From Nocardioides sp. Root190 (GTDB lineage Bacteria > Actinomycetota > Actinomycetes > Propionibacteriales > Nocardioidaceae): DNA of 64,000 nucleotides. Positions 15,152 through 23,852 of this stretch are shown piece after piece; the stretch's first letter is position 1, and each line of letters starts with the position of its first letter. The position numbers were made by a program, and so were the translations under genes. The notes below the pieces were generated by a model. It did no database searches. It was given only the letters and a program-made list of their open reading frames with translations, and was not told the origin of the DNA. The stretch spans positions 616,800-680,799 of the forward strand of contig NZ_LMIA01000010.1 of the NCBI RefSeq assembly GCF_001428565.1, in the 5' to 3' direction.

Positions 15152-15766
15152 GTGACCGACATGCAACCGGTCCCTGACGCCGCAGCCGGCGCCCCCCTCG
15201 CGGGGGCGGCGGCTGCGGCCGGGCCTGACCTGGGTGGGCTGCTGAAGCTGTCCGCCCGGGGAGACACGGTCGCTTTCTCGCAGCTGTACGACGCGACGGC
15301 GTCCCGGATCCACGGGCTCGTCGTCCGCGTCGTCCGCGACCGGGCCCAGGCCGAAGAGGTCACCCAAGAGGTGTTCCTCGAGGTCTGGCGCCAGTCCGGA
15401 CGGTTCGACCCCGAACGGGGCAGCGCGTTGTCCTGGCTGATGACCATCGCCCACCGCAAGGCGGTCGACCGGGTCCGCAGCGCAGAGGCGGCCTCCCGCC
15501 GCGACGTTGCCTACGAACAGCACAACCAGGTGCCCGACCACGACGTCACCGCCGAGGCAGCACATGCTTCCCTCGAGGCACGCCGGGTCCGCGCCGCACT
15601 GACCCACCTCACCACCGTCCAGCGCGAGGCAATCGAGCTGGCGTACTTCGGCGGCTACACCCACACGGAAGTTGCCGCACTGCTCGACCTACCGGTCGGG
15701 ACAGCCAAGACCAGGATTCGCGACGGACTCATCAGGCTGCGCGACACGATCGGAGTAGGAAGATGA
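15152..15766 (+). CDS. sigK: ECF RNA polymerase sigma factor SigK (ECF19 type)
   Basis: Protein of 204 aa from GTG 15152 (ATG 15161 is an in-frame alternative). After an Ala/Gly/Pro-rich N-terminus, region 2 (~38-105) has FSQLYDATASRIHGLVVRVV, EEVTQEVFLEVWRQ and the promoter-melting helix SALSWLMTIAHRKAVDRVR. Region 4 (~145-195) has LTTVQREAIELAYFGGYTHTEVAALLDLPVGTA in two parts of the HTH. It overlaps rskA by ATGA. SigK directs transcription of envelope genes when released from RskA; the two CCAATCC-N16-CGAA promoters upstream are its likely targets, giving autoregulation through P2. Confidence 0.92.
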   Translation: MTDMQPVPDAAAGAPLAGAAAAAGPDLGGLLKLSARGDTVAFSQLYDATASRIHGLVVRVVRDRAQAEEVTQEVFLEVWRQSGRFDPERGSALSWLMTIAHRKAVDRVRSAEAASRRDVAYEQHNQVPDHDVTAEAAHASLEARRVRAALTHLTTVQREAIELAYFGGYTHTEVAALLDLPVGTAKTRIRDGLIRLRDTIGVGR

Positions 15767-16503
15767 CCGATCAGGACCACGCTCTGTCGGGCGCATACGC
15801 CGTGGACGCCCTCGATGACCTCGAGCGCGCCCGGTTCGAGGCGCACCTGAGCAACTGCCCCGACTGCCGCGACGAGGTCGACGGCCTCCGTGAGGCCTCC
15901 GCCCTGCTCGGCATCGACGCCGTCGAGCCGTCCCCCGCACTCCGTGCCGCGGTGCTGGCCGGCATCAAGGACATCCGTCCCCTGCCGCCGATCCTCGAGG
16001 AGCCCGAGGTCCGCGACGAGCTCGCCGAGCGCCGTACGCGCCGCCTGCTCTCCCGGGTCCCGCTGCTCGTCGCCGCCGCCGTCGTCCTGCTCCTCGCCGT
16101 CGGCACCGCCTGGGTCCGGCCCTGGAGCGAGGAGACCACCCCGGGCCAGGGCCCGCAGCTGAGCCCCGCCGAGCAGATCATCGCCGCGGCCGACGCCACC
16201 AGCGTCGAGAAGCACTTCCCCGACGGCGCGGTGGCCACGATCGTGCACTCGCGCAGCCTGGGCAGGGCGCTCATCAAGACCGAGGACATGCCCCCGGCCC
16301 CCGCCGGCAAGGTCTACGAGCTCTGGTTCCAGACGCCCGCCGGCGAGATGGTCCGGGCCGGGCTGATGCCGCCGCTGCGCGACCAGACCTTCCCCCTCGA
16401 GGGCGACGGCTCACGTGCCGTCGGCGTCGGGATCACCGTCGAGCCGGCAGGGGGATCGGACCAGCCCTCGGCCGAGCCGATCGCCTACTTCCCCCTCACG
16501 TGA
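15763..16503 (+). CDS. rskA: Membrane anti-sigma factor RskA
   Basis: Protein of 246 aa. The N-terminal anti-sigma domain carries the ZAS-type motif HLSNCPDC (H28, C32, C35). One membrane span lies at ~99-118 (VPLLVAAAVVLLLAVGTAWV). The extracytoplasmic domain (~125-246) is the RskA type (AGKVYELWFQTPAGEMVRAGLM). It holds SigK at the membrane; in mycobacteria release is by regulated proteolysis under reducing conditions. The start overlaps sigK and the stop TGA overlaps the next ATG. Confidence 0.92.
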   Translation: MTDQDHALSGAYAVDALDDLERARFEAHLSNCPDCRDEVDGLREASALLGIDAVEPSPALRAAVLAGIKDIRPLPPILEEPEVRDELAERRTRRLLSRVPLLVAAAVVLLLAVGTAWVRPWSEETTPGQGPQLSPAEQIIAAADATSVEKHFPDGAVATIVHSRSLGRALIKTEDMPPAPAGKVYELWFQTPAGEMVRAGLMPPLRDQTFPLEGDGSRAVGVGITVEPAGGSDQPSAEPIAYFPLT

Positions 16504-18548
16504 TGAACAGCTCGACACCACGGCGTATCGCCGTGGTGGGCTCCGGCGTCGCCGGACTCACCGCCGCCTACGTCGCCTCCCATCCCGACCACGACGTCCA
16601 CGTCACGCTGATCGAGGCCGACGACCGGCTCGGCGGCCACGCCGACACGCACGACGTCCTGGACCCGACCGGCCGGATGCTGGCGATCGACACCGGCTTC
16701 ATCGTCCACAACCGACGGACCTACCCGGTCCTCCTGCGGATCTTCGACGAGCTCGGCGTGCCGACCCAGGAGTCGGAGATGTCGATGTCGATCAGCGACG
16801 AGCAGACCGGCCTCGAGTGGGCCGGCGCGCTGGGCAGGACCGGCGTCTTCCCCGCCGGGGAGCGCAACCACCGCAATCCCTCCTACCTGCGGATGCTGAC
16901 CGAGATCCCGCGCTTTCACCGGCAGGCCCGGCGGCTGCTCGAGGCGACCGAGGACCCCGCTGGCGACCCGACCACGCTGGCCGACTTCCTCGACGAGGGC
17001 GGCTTCACGCCGTACTTCCGCCGCCACTTCATGGAGCCCCTGGTCGCCGCGGTCTGGTCGTGCGAGCCGGAGACGGCGCTGGAATACCCGGCCGCGTACC
17101 TGTTCTCGTTCCTGTCCCACCACGGCATGCTCCAGGTGTTCGGATCGCCGACCTGGCGCACCGTCACCGGAGGTTCGCGCACCTACGTCCGCGCCCTCAC
17201 CGACGCGATCCGCGAGAGGGGCAGCGAGATCCGCACCGGCAGCCCGGTCCTCGGCATCGAGGAGACCGAGGACGGCGTCGAGGTGACGACCGCCAGCGGT
17301 CGTGAGCAGTACGACGCCGTGGTGATCGCCGCGCACCCCGAGCAGGCGCTCGGGATGCTGGTCGCGCCCACGCTCCTGCAGAAGGAGCTGCTCGGCGCGA
17401 TGCCCTACGCGCCCAACACCGCGCTGCTGCACACCGACACCAGCCTCCTGCCGAGCGCCGAGGACGCACGGGCCTCCTGGAACTTCCGGCGCCCCGCGTC
17501 GTCCCGGGCCGGAGTGCTCGTCACCTACGACCTCACCCGTCTGCAACGGCTGCCCACGGGCACCTCGTACCTCGTGACGCTGGGCGGCGAGGACCTGGTC
17601 GACCCGGACACCGTCATCGCCCGGCGCGACTACGCCCACCCGCTCTACACACCGGCCTCCGTCGCCGCCCAGGGCCGGCTGAAGGAGATCGACACCGATC
17701 GCATCGCCTTCGCCGGCGCCTACCACGGCTGGGGCTTCCACGAGGACGGCGCGCGCTCCGGCCTGAAGGCCGCCGAGCGGCTCGGCCTCGGCTGGGCGGA
17801 CGGTACGCCGTCAGCACCTGCGGCCCCGGCGACGTCGTACCGCACCACCCTGACCCACCGCCGACGCGCACCCCTGCGCAACGACTTCGTGATCCACTCC
17901 CACCTCGCCGTCGTCGACCTCGACCAGGTCAGCGGTGAGGGCACCGTCGACGGCGCCCGCGGTCGATTCCTGGGCCGGGACCACTTCGACGGCGACACGA
18001 CCACCGTGCGCGAGGGCCTGGACCGCTTCCTCGCCGGGCACGGCATCGACCTGCGGGGCGGCCGCGCGCTGATGGCTGCGCAGCCTCGGGCGTTCGGCCA
18101 CTGCTTCAATCCGATCTCGGTCCACTGGTGCTGGACCGGGAGCACGGGTGCCGGCCGTCCCGCAGCCACCGTCGTCGAGGTGCACAACACCTACGGCGAC
18201 CGACACGCCTACCTGCTCGATGCCGACGAGGACGGGCGGGGACAGGTCGACAAGGCGATGTACGTCTCGCCCTTCCACGGCACTGACGGCCACTACGAGG
18301 TCGTCGCGCCGCCGCCGGACCCGGTCTCCGGTCGACTGCGCATCGCGGTCCGGCTGGTCACCGAGGACGGTGCCCGCTTCGACGCCGCGGTGACCGGAAC
18401 TCCCGCCCCGGCGCCACGACTGCCGCTCGCTGGCCTGCGCGGCTCCGCCCTCATCCGGGCACACGGCATCGCCCTGTGGGCCCGCCGCCTGCCCGTCCAA
18501 CCCCGTCCCACACCCGCCTCGGCCCATCAGGAAGGCAGCAACCGATGA
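16503..18548 (+). CDS. FAD-dependent oxidoreductase fused to DUF1365
   Basis: Protein of 681 aa, ATG 16503 (GTG 16500 is one codon earlier). Residues ~1-430 form an amine-oxidase-fold FAD enzyme: dinucleotide motif VVGSGVAGLTAAYVASH, LIEADDRLGGHADTH, and the C-terminal FAD block IAFAGAYHGWGFHEDGARSG. After an Ala/Pro linker, residues ~450-675 are DUF1365 (NDFVIHSHLAVVDLDQV, ALMAAQPRAFGHCFNPISV, HNTYGDRHAYLL, KAMYVSPFH). In M. tuberculosis these are separate neighbours, Rv0449c and Rv0448c, in the sigK operon. The fusion implies that they work in one complex, probably on membrane fatty acyl chains with the downstream methyltransferases. Confidence 0.9.
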   Translation: MNSSTPRRIAVVGSGVAGLTAAYVASHPDHDVHVTLIEADDRLGGHADTHDVLDPTGRMLAIDTGFIVHNRRTYPVLLRIFDELGVPTQESEMSMSISDEQTGLEWAGALGRTGVFPAGERNHRNPSYLRMLTEIPRFHRQARRLLEATEDPAGDPTTLADFLDEGGFTPYFRRHFMEPLVAAVWSCEPETALEYPAAYLFSFLSHHGMLQVFGSPTWRTVTGGSRTYVRALTDAIRERGSEIRTGSPVLGIEETEDGVEVTTASGREQYDAVVIAAHPEQALGMLVAPTLLQKELLGAMPYAPNTALLHTDTSLLPSAEDARASWNFRRPASSRAGVLVTYDLTRLQRLPTGTSYLVTLGGEDLVDPDTVIARRDYAHPLYTPASVAAQGRLKEIDTDRIAFAGAYHGWGFHEDGARSGLKAAERLGLGWADGTPSAPAAPATSYRTTLTHRRRAPLRNDFVIHSHLAVVDLDQVSGEGTVDGARGRFLGRDHFDGDTTTVREGLDRFLAGHGIDLRGGRALMAAQPRAFGHCFNPISVHWCWTGSTGAGRPAATVVEVHNTYGDRHAYLLDADEDGRGQVDKAMYVSPFHGTDGHYEVVAPPPDPVSGRLRIAVRLVTEDGARFDAAVTGTPAPAPRLPLAGLRGSALIRAHGIALWARRLPVQPRPTPASAHQEGSNR

Positions 18549-19828
18549 CTGTCACCGACGCCCGCACCGCCGCACCGTGGGAGAGCCTGCGCTCCGCGCC
18601 GCACAACGGGATCTCCGCGAAGATCGCCGCTCGCCTGTTCCGCTCCGCCGTCGCCCGACTGCACGTGAGCGTCCGGCTCGACCACCCCGACGGCACGAGC
18701 GAACAGCTCGGCCTCGGCGGACCCGCCATCGTCGTCCACCGTCCGGCCGAGTTCTTCGCCCGGATCGGACGGGACAAGCTGATCGGGTTCGGCGAGTCCT
18801 ACATGACCGGCGCCTGGAGCGAGGACGGCGAGCCGGCGGACGGCGTGCTGGGCGAGTTCCTCACCGTCATGGCCTCCGACATCGCCCAGCTGGTCCCGCC
18901 GTCGCTGCAGAAGCTGCGCGCCCTCGTCGTCCCGCGTCTGCCCCGCAGCCACCGCGGGACCACCGAGAACACCCAGGCCAACGTCGCGCACCACTACGAC
19001 CTCTCCAACGACCTCTTCACGGCGTTCCTCGATCCGACGCTGTCCTACTCGGCGGCACTCTTCGAGGACCTCGAGACCGCGCTGACCGAGGACTTCGCGG
19101 CTGCCCAGCACCGCAAGATCGACCGGCTGCTCGACCAGGCCGGCGTCGGTGAGGGCACCCGCCTCCTCGAGATCGGCACCGGCTGGGGCGAGCTGGCCAT
19201 CCGCGCCGCCGAGCGCGGCGCCGTCGTCCGTTCCATCACCCTCTCCGTCGAGCAGCAGCAGCTCGCCCGCGACCGGATCGCCGCCGCTGGCCATGCCGAG
19301 CAGGTCCAGGTCGACCTGTGCGACTACCGGGCACTGCTCGAGGAGCCCGCCGGCCAGTACGACGCCGTCGTGTCCGTCGAGATGATCGAGGCCGTCGGCT
19401 GGGAGTTCTGGCCGACGTACTTCCAGACCCTGGACCACGTCCTCGCGCCGGGCGGGATCGTGGCCATCCAGGCCATCACGATGCCGCACGACCGGATGCT
19501 CGCGACGCGCTCGACGCACACCTTCATCACCAAGTACATCTTCCCGGGCGGCGCCCTGCCCTCGGTGGAGGCCATCCACGAGGTCGTCGACACCCACACG
19601 TCGCTGCGGGTCAGCGACGAGTTCGGCTTCGGTGCGCACTACGCGCCGACCCTGCAGCGCTGGGACCGGGCTTTTCTCGAGTCGGTCGCCCAGGTCAACG
19701 GCCTGGGCTTCGACGAGACCTTCGTCCGGATGTGGCACTTCTACCTGGAGTACTGCCGTGGCGGCTTCGCCGCGGGCTACATCGACGACCACCAGCTGAC
19801 CTTCACCCGCCCGGGCGAGGAGTCGTGA
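18545..19828 (+). CDS. ufaA1: SAM-dependent fatty-acid methyltransferase, UfaA1/CFA synthase family
   Basis: Protein of 427 aa, ATG 18545 overlapping the previous stop (ATGA). The CFA-synthase core begins near residue 145: VAHHYDLSNDLFTAFLDPTLSYSAALF in two blocks, SAM motif LLEIGTGWGELA (~211-222), SVEMIEAVGWEFWPTYFQ and the C-terminal WHFYLEYCRGGF. UfaA1-type enzymes methylate double bonds of phospholipid-bound unsaturated fatty acids. This matches Rv0447c of the mycobacterial sigK operon. The first ~140 residues are the lipid-binding N-terminal domain. Confidence 0.88.
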   Translation: MTVTDARTAAPWESLRSAPHNGISAKIAARLFRSAVARLHVSVRLDHPDGTSEQLGLGGPAIVVHRPAEFFARIGRDKLIGFGESYMTGAWSEDGEPADGVLGEFLTVMASDIAQLVPPSLQKLRALVVPRLPRSHRGTTENTQANVAHHYDLSNDLFTAFLDPTLSYSAALFEDLETALTEDFAAAQHRKIDRLLDQAGVGEGTRLLEIGTGWGELAIRAAERGAVVRSITLSVEQQQLARDRIAAAGHAEQVQVDLCDYRALLEEPAGQYDAVVSVEMIEAVGWEFWPTYFQTLDHVLAPGGIVAIQAITMPHDRMLATRSTHTFITKYIFPGGALPSVEAIHEVVDTHTSLRVSDEFGFGAHYAPTLQRWDRAFLESVAQVNGLGFDETFVRMWHFYLEYCRGGFAAGYIDDHQLTFTRPGEES

Positions 19829-21087
19829 TGATCGCCGCGAAGCTCGAGCAGGCACTGCGGCCCTTCCTGGCCGGCGACCTGCCGGTCCGCCTGGTGGCGT
19901 GGGACGGGTCGGAGGCTGGTCCGGAGAACGCCCCGGTCGTCGAGCTCCGCTCCCCCGACGCGCTGCGTCGTCTCCTCTGGCACCCCAACGAGCTCGGTGC
20001 GGCGCAGGCCTACGTGACCGGCGAGCTGGACGTGCCGGGCGACCTGGACCGCGCCCTGACCCACGCCTTCGCCGTGGCCGCCGAGCGGGGCCTCTCCGGC
20101 CGCCGTCCCTCGGCGCGGGCCGTCGTCGGTGCCGTTCGCGCGGCCCTCGGCATGGACCTGCTCGGCCGACCGCCCGCCCCGCCCGCCACCCAGGCCGTGC
20201 TCCGCGGACGGCTGCACAGCAAGGCCCGTGACCGTGCGTCGATCAGCCACCACTACGACACGACCGCAGAGTTCTACTCGCTGATCCTCGACAACGAGAC
20301 GATGGCCTACTCCAGCGGCTACCACTCGTCGGCGGACCAGCCGCTCGCCGAGGCCCAGCACGCGAAGCTCGACCTCGTGTGCCGCAAGCTCGGCCTCGAG
20401 CCCGGCATGCGGATGCTCGACGTCGGGTGCGGCTGGGGTTCGCTCTCGCTGCACGCCGCCGAGCACTTCGGCGTGCACGTGACCGGCGTGACGATCTCGA
20501 CCGAGCAGCGACAGTTCGCCCAGGCGGCCGCTCGCCGCCGCGGACTCAGCGACCGCGTCGACCTCCAGCTCTGTGACTACCGCGACGCCGTACCCATCAG
20601 GGGTGCGGAGTACGACGCCGTGGCGTCGCTGGAGATGGGTGAGCACGTCGGGCAGCGCAACTACCCGACCTACGCCCAGGTCCTGCACGACGCGGTGCGT
20701 CCGGGCGGACGAGTGCTCGTGCAGCAGATGTCACGGACCGGCCGGCATCCCGGGGGCGGGCCGTTCATCGAATCCTTCATCGCGCCGGACATGTACATGC
20801 GCCCGGTCGGCGAGACCGTCGCCATGCTCGAGGCGTCCGGGCTGGAGGCGCGTGACGTGCACGCGTTGCGCGAGCACTACGTCCTGACCGTGGCCGGGTG
20901 GCTGGAACGTTTCGAGAAGAACGTCGAGGCCATCACCGAGCTGGTCGGCGAGGAGCTGGTCCGCGTCTGGCGGCTCTACCTCGTCGGGGGCTCGATGGCC
21001 TTCCGTGACGGCCGGATGGGTGTCGACCAGGTGCTCCTGGTCCGCCCCGGCGGGGATCATGACCTCCCGCGGACCAGGGCGTGGTGA
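19828..21087 (+). CDS. Second cyclopropane/methyl fatty-acid methyltransferase
   Basis: Protein of 419 aa; ATG 19828 shares a base with the preceding TGA. A paralogue of its neighbour rather than a copy: SAM motif MLDVGCGWGSLSLHA (~195-209), ISHHYDTTAEFYSLIL, SLEMGEHVGQRNYPTYAQ, VQQMSRTGRHPGGGPFIESF and the C-terminal VWRLYLVGGSMAFRDGRMGV. The DxGCGWG form is closer to classical CFA synthases, while the first copy has ExGTGWGE, so two successive or alternative methylations of acyl chains are likely. Confidence 0.88.
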   Translation: MIAAKLEQALRPFLAGDLPVRLVAWDGSEAGPENAPVVELRSPDALRRLLWHPNELGAAQAYVTGELDVPGDLDRALTHAFAVAAERGLSGRRPSARAVVGAVRAALGMDLLGRPPAPPATQAVLRGRLHSKARDRASISHHYDTTAEFYSLILDNETMAYSSGYHSSADQPLAEAQHAKLDLVCRKLGLEPGMRMLDVGCGWGSLSLHAAEHFGVHVTGVTISTEQRQFAQAAARRRGLSDRVDLQLCDYRDAVPIRGAEYDAVASLEMGEHVGQRNYPTYAQVLHDAVRPGGRVLVQQMSRTGRHPGGGPFIESFIAPDMYMRPVGETVAMLEASGLEARDVHALREHYVLTVAGWLERFEKNVEAITELVGEELVRVWRLYLVGGSMAFRDGRMGVDQVLLVRPGGDHDLPRTRAW

Positions 21088-21090
21088 GTC

Positions 21091-21903
21091 GTGGGGGCTG
21101 ACCTCGTCTGGTCGATCAGCGCAGCGGCCGTCACCGCTGCGCTGGTCATGGGCGCGACCGCACTGGTCGCCCGGCGACAGGGCCGGGTGGCCGTGGTCGA
21201 CGTCTCCTGGGGCTCGGGCTTCGTCCTGGTCGCCGTGGTCTGCGCGCTCCTGGCGCTGCTGCGCGACACGGGCGACCCGCTCCGCACCGTCTTCCTGACG
21301 GCGATCGTTGCCGTCTGGGGGTCGCGTCTGGCGTGGCACATCCACCGCCGGACCGCCGGCCACACCGATGAAGACCCGCGATACGAGAAGGTTCTGGGGG
21401 GATCGCTCTCGCAGGTGGGCATGGGCAGGGCAGTACGCAAGGTGTTCGCCGTGCAGGGCGTGGCGCTCACCATCATTGCGCTTCCTGTCGCCGTCGGTGT
21501 GGTCGGTGAGACCCGCTGGTGGCCGCTCGTCGTCCTCGGCGGCGTGCTGTGGATCGTCGGCCTCGTCTTCGAGTCCGTCGGCGACGCCCAGCTCGCGGCC
21601 TACCGCGCCCGACCCCGCGAGAGCCGCCCCCAGGTGCTCGACACCGGACTGTGGCGGTTCACCCGCCACCCCAACTACTTCGGGGATGCGTGTGTGTGGT
21701 GGGGGGTGTGGTTGGCCGGCGGCCTGGCGACTGGTTGGGTCGCCGGCCTGGCCACCCTCGTGGCCCCCATCGCGATGACCTTCTTCCTCGTGTACGCCAC
21801 GGGCGCCCGCCTGATCGAGAAGACGATGATGCAACGCCCCGGCTACCCGGAGTACGCCGCCCGTACGTCCTTCTTCGTCCCGCTGCCGCCGCGGCGGGCG
21901 TGA
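21091..21903 (+). CDS. DUF1295 membrane protein (steroid 5-alpha-reductase/ICMT-like)
   Basis: Protein of 270 aa from GTG 21091, 3 bp after the previous stop. It has about seven hydrophobic segments. The DUF1295 signature WRFTRHPNYFGDACVWWGVW lies near residues 186-205, where the HPNYFGD block binds NADPH or SAM in related families, with a C-terminal YPEYAARTSFFVPLPP. It corresponds to Rv0446c of the M. tuberculosis sigK operon and closes this operon. Probable lipid-modifying reductase or methyltransferase; actual substrate unknown. Confidence 0.87.
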   Translation: MGADLVWSISAAAVTAALVMGATALVARRQGRVAVVDVSWGSGFVLVAVVCALLALLRDTGDPLRTVFLTAIVAVWGSRLAWHIHRRTAGHTDEDPRYEKVLGGSLSQVGMGRAVRKVFAVQGVALTIIALPVAVGVVGETRWWPLVVLGGVLWIVGLVFESVGDAQLAAYRARPRESRPQVLDTGLWRFTRHPNYFGDACVWWGVWLAGGLATGWVAGLATLVAPIAMTFFLVYATGARLIEKTMMQRPGYPEYAARTSFFVPLPPRRA

Positions 21904-21946
21904 GCTCGCCCGCTCCGGCGACCGCGTCTCCTCTAACCTCGTCCCC

Positions 21947-22717
21947 GTGAGCGACGACGAGGAGTACCTCCGGCTGGCATCGGTCGACAACTTCAGGGAC
22001 GTGGTCGGCCGGGTCGAGGGTCGGGGTTACGCCACCACCGACGGCACGCACCTGAGGACCGGGGTGTTCTTCCGCTCCAACGACCTGCGGCTCACCGACA
22101 CCGACCACGGCCTGCTCGAGTCGCTCGGCCTGCGCGCCGTGCTCGACCTCCGTTCGCCGACCGAGATCGCGCTGCACCCCGATCCGCAGGTGCCCGGCGC
22201 CGAGGCGCTGCACTTCGACGCGATCGGCATCCCGATGGAGCGCGTCGCCGGCCTCACCTCCCGCGCAGCGGCGGTGGAGCTGATGGAGGCGGTCTACCGC
22301 GGCTTCGTCACCCACCCGAAGTCGACCGCGGCCTTCGGCGCCGTCCTCCGCCAGCTCGCGACCGGCGGACCCCAGCTCTTCCACTGCTCGGCCGGCAAGG
22401 ACCGCACCGGATGGGTCGCTGCGCTCCTGCTCCACATCGCCGGGGTCGACGACCCGACCATCGAGGCCGACTACCTGCTCACCAACGCCCTCACCGGCGA
22501 GAGCCGTGCCCGCACCGAGGCGGAGATCGCCAAGCACCTCGGACCCGAGGCCCTCGACGTCTTCGAGCCGACCCTCGTGGTCGACACGTCCTACCTGCGG
22601 GCGGCGCTCGCGGAGCTCGCTGCGACGTACGGCGACCGGGCGTCGTACCTCCGCGACGGGCTCGGGCTCGACGACACCGTGGTCAGTCGGCTGAGGGGCC
22701 TGCTGCGGGACGACTGA
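21947..22717 (+). CDS. Tyrosine/lipid phosphatase of the PtpB type
   Basis: Protein of 256 aa, GTG start 21947. The N-terminus has the family start LASVDNFRDVVG and FRSNDLRLT. The catalytic P-loop FHCSAGKDRTGWV has Cys 147 and Arg 153 (CX5R). General-acid and Asp-rich stretches (GVDDPTIEADYLL) resemble MptpB, a triple-specificity phosphatase. It lies 43 bp after the SigK operon, perhaps transcribed from it. GGGGGCCGCCCCC at 22720-22732 directly after the stop may form a GC hairpin. Confidence 0.85.
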   Translation: MSDDEEYLRLASVDNFRDVVGRVEGRGYATTDGTHLRTGVFFRSNDLRLTDTDHGLLESLGLRAVLDLRSPTEIALHPDPQVPGAEALHFDAIGIPMERVAGLTSRAAAVELMEAVYRGFVTHPKSTAAFGAVLRQLATGGPQLFHCSAGKDRTGWVAALLLHIAGVDDPTIEADYLLTNALTGESRARTEAEIAKHLGPEALDVFEPTLVVDTSYLRAALAELAATYGDRASYLRDGLGLDDTVVSRLRGLLRDD

Positions 22718-22735
22718 GCGGGGGCCGCCCCCGGC

Positions 22736-22783
22736 GGATGTCATGCGAAGTGGTCGCTGTGGCCGCCAGATCGTATGACTTCC
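22736..22783. repeat. Palindromic repeat R1 (GATGTCATGCGA family)
   Basis: The left arm at 22736-22753 is GGATGTCATGCGAAGTGG; the right arm 22761-22783 is an imperfect complement, about 16 of 23 positions pairing. The left arm is identical over 18 bases to the reverse complement of the right arm of R2 at 23883-23900. It lies between the convergent phosphatase and DUF559 genes, so it may also serve as a bidirectional terminator, though no T-run is present. Confidence 0.7.
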
Positions 22784-22800
22784 CCGGGAGGAGCGGCCGA

Positions 22801-23784
22801 TCACGCGGCCGACGCCCGAGCACGACCCGCCGAGAGGGCCTCGGCGATCTGGTCGAAGAAGTCATCGGGCTGAAGGCGCAGTCCCAGAAGGGGCAACCGC
22901 ACCACGATGTCTCCGCTGATCGCCAGGGAGTTCTGGCGAAGAGCCTCGCCGATGGCATTCTCGGCCCACCCGTGGTGGATCCCATCGATCTCGACGACGA
23001 CACCCAGCTCGGGCCAGCCCAGGTCCAGGTAGTAGTTCCCCCGCTTGTCCTTGCGAAGAACCTGCCTGGCCGGCAGCGGAAGGCCCCGCCGACGCAGCTC
23101 CCGAGCGACATCGAGCTCGCCCAGGGCCCGCGCGCCGTCGAGGAGGTCGCCGATCGTGAGGTGGATCAGGGTCCGCCGCTTGTCCCGTCGTATCCGGAGT
23201 GCCTCGACGCCGACCTGCGACGCCGTCGCCAGCCCCTGCTGGACCACCATCGTCAGGACGAGCGCCGCCTGACGGTCGCTGTCGGCCCAGAGCGCCGCCC
23301 GGACGGCGGCGACCGGGACCCTCGTCCGGTGGATGCCACTGGGCGCGGCGTCCTTGGCCGACCAGCGACGGGTCTGCCTGATGTCGTAGAGGGAGGTACG
23401 ACGCACTCGTGCTCCCCGTGGCACGGAGACCCGGATGCGGTCGACGGCGAACCGCTCCAGTCCGGACGCCACCAGGCTGGCAGCGCCGTCCAGCTGTGAA
23501 CGAGGTCCTGCCTGGACGACGGCCGCCCAGAAGTGCGCCTGTCGGTCCATCGGGCCGTTGTGGAGCACCACGACCTGATCGGTCAGCAGCCGCCACCGCC
23601 CGGCCCGCACGTGCCCACGCACCTCGGCCCGGGTCACGCCGTGGAGGTACAGCACCTGTCTGAGGAGCACACCGCCCTGGCGTCCGGCGATGGCGTAGAC
23701 CTCGTCCCACCGAGGGGCGGCCAGCGGTCCCAGACGGATCAGCGACGCGGAGGACGGCGGCGGGTCGGCTCGTGGCGAGGTCAT
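22801..23784 (-). CDS. AbiEi-like/DUF559 (Vsr-type nuclease fold) protein
   Basis: Protein of 327 aa from ATG 23784; the longer open frame crosses repeat R2 and is not credible. The N-terminal ~100 residues resemble the winged-helix type IV antitoxin N-terminus (DEVYAIAGRQGGVLLRQVL, GVTRAEVRGHVRAGRW). The C-terminal ~100 residues are DUF559, a small PD-(D/E)xK/Vsr-like fold (NYYLDLGWPELGVVVEIDGI, HHGWAENAIGEALRQNSL). Such proteins are common orphans in actinobacteria with suspected defence or DNA-related roles; function unproven. The gene is bracketed by repeats R1 and R2. Confidence 0.8.
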   Translation of the reverse strand: MTSPRADPPPSSASLIRLGPLAAPRWDEVYAIAGRQGGVLLRQVLYLHGVTRAEVRGHVRAGRWRLLTDQVVVLHNGPMDRQAHFWAAVVQAGPRSQLDGAASLVASGLERFAVDRIRVSVPRGARVRRTSLYDIRQTRRWSAKDAAPSGIHRTRVPVAAVRAALWADSDRQAALVLTMVVQQGLATASQVGVEALRIRRDKRRTLIHLTIGDLLDGARALGELDVARELRRRGLPLPARQVLRKDKRGNYYLDLGWPELGVVVEIDGIHHGWAENAIGEALRQNSLAISGDIVVRLPLLGLRLQPDDFFDQIAEALSAGRARASAA

Positions 23785-23852
23785 GGGAATCACCTGTCCC
23801 CTGGCGCGGGCACGGTCGAACCCTCGATCTCCTCCCTGTGGAGAACGCCCCG

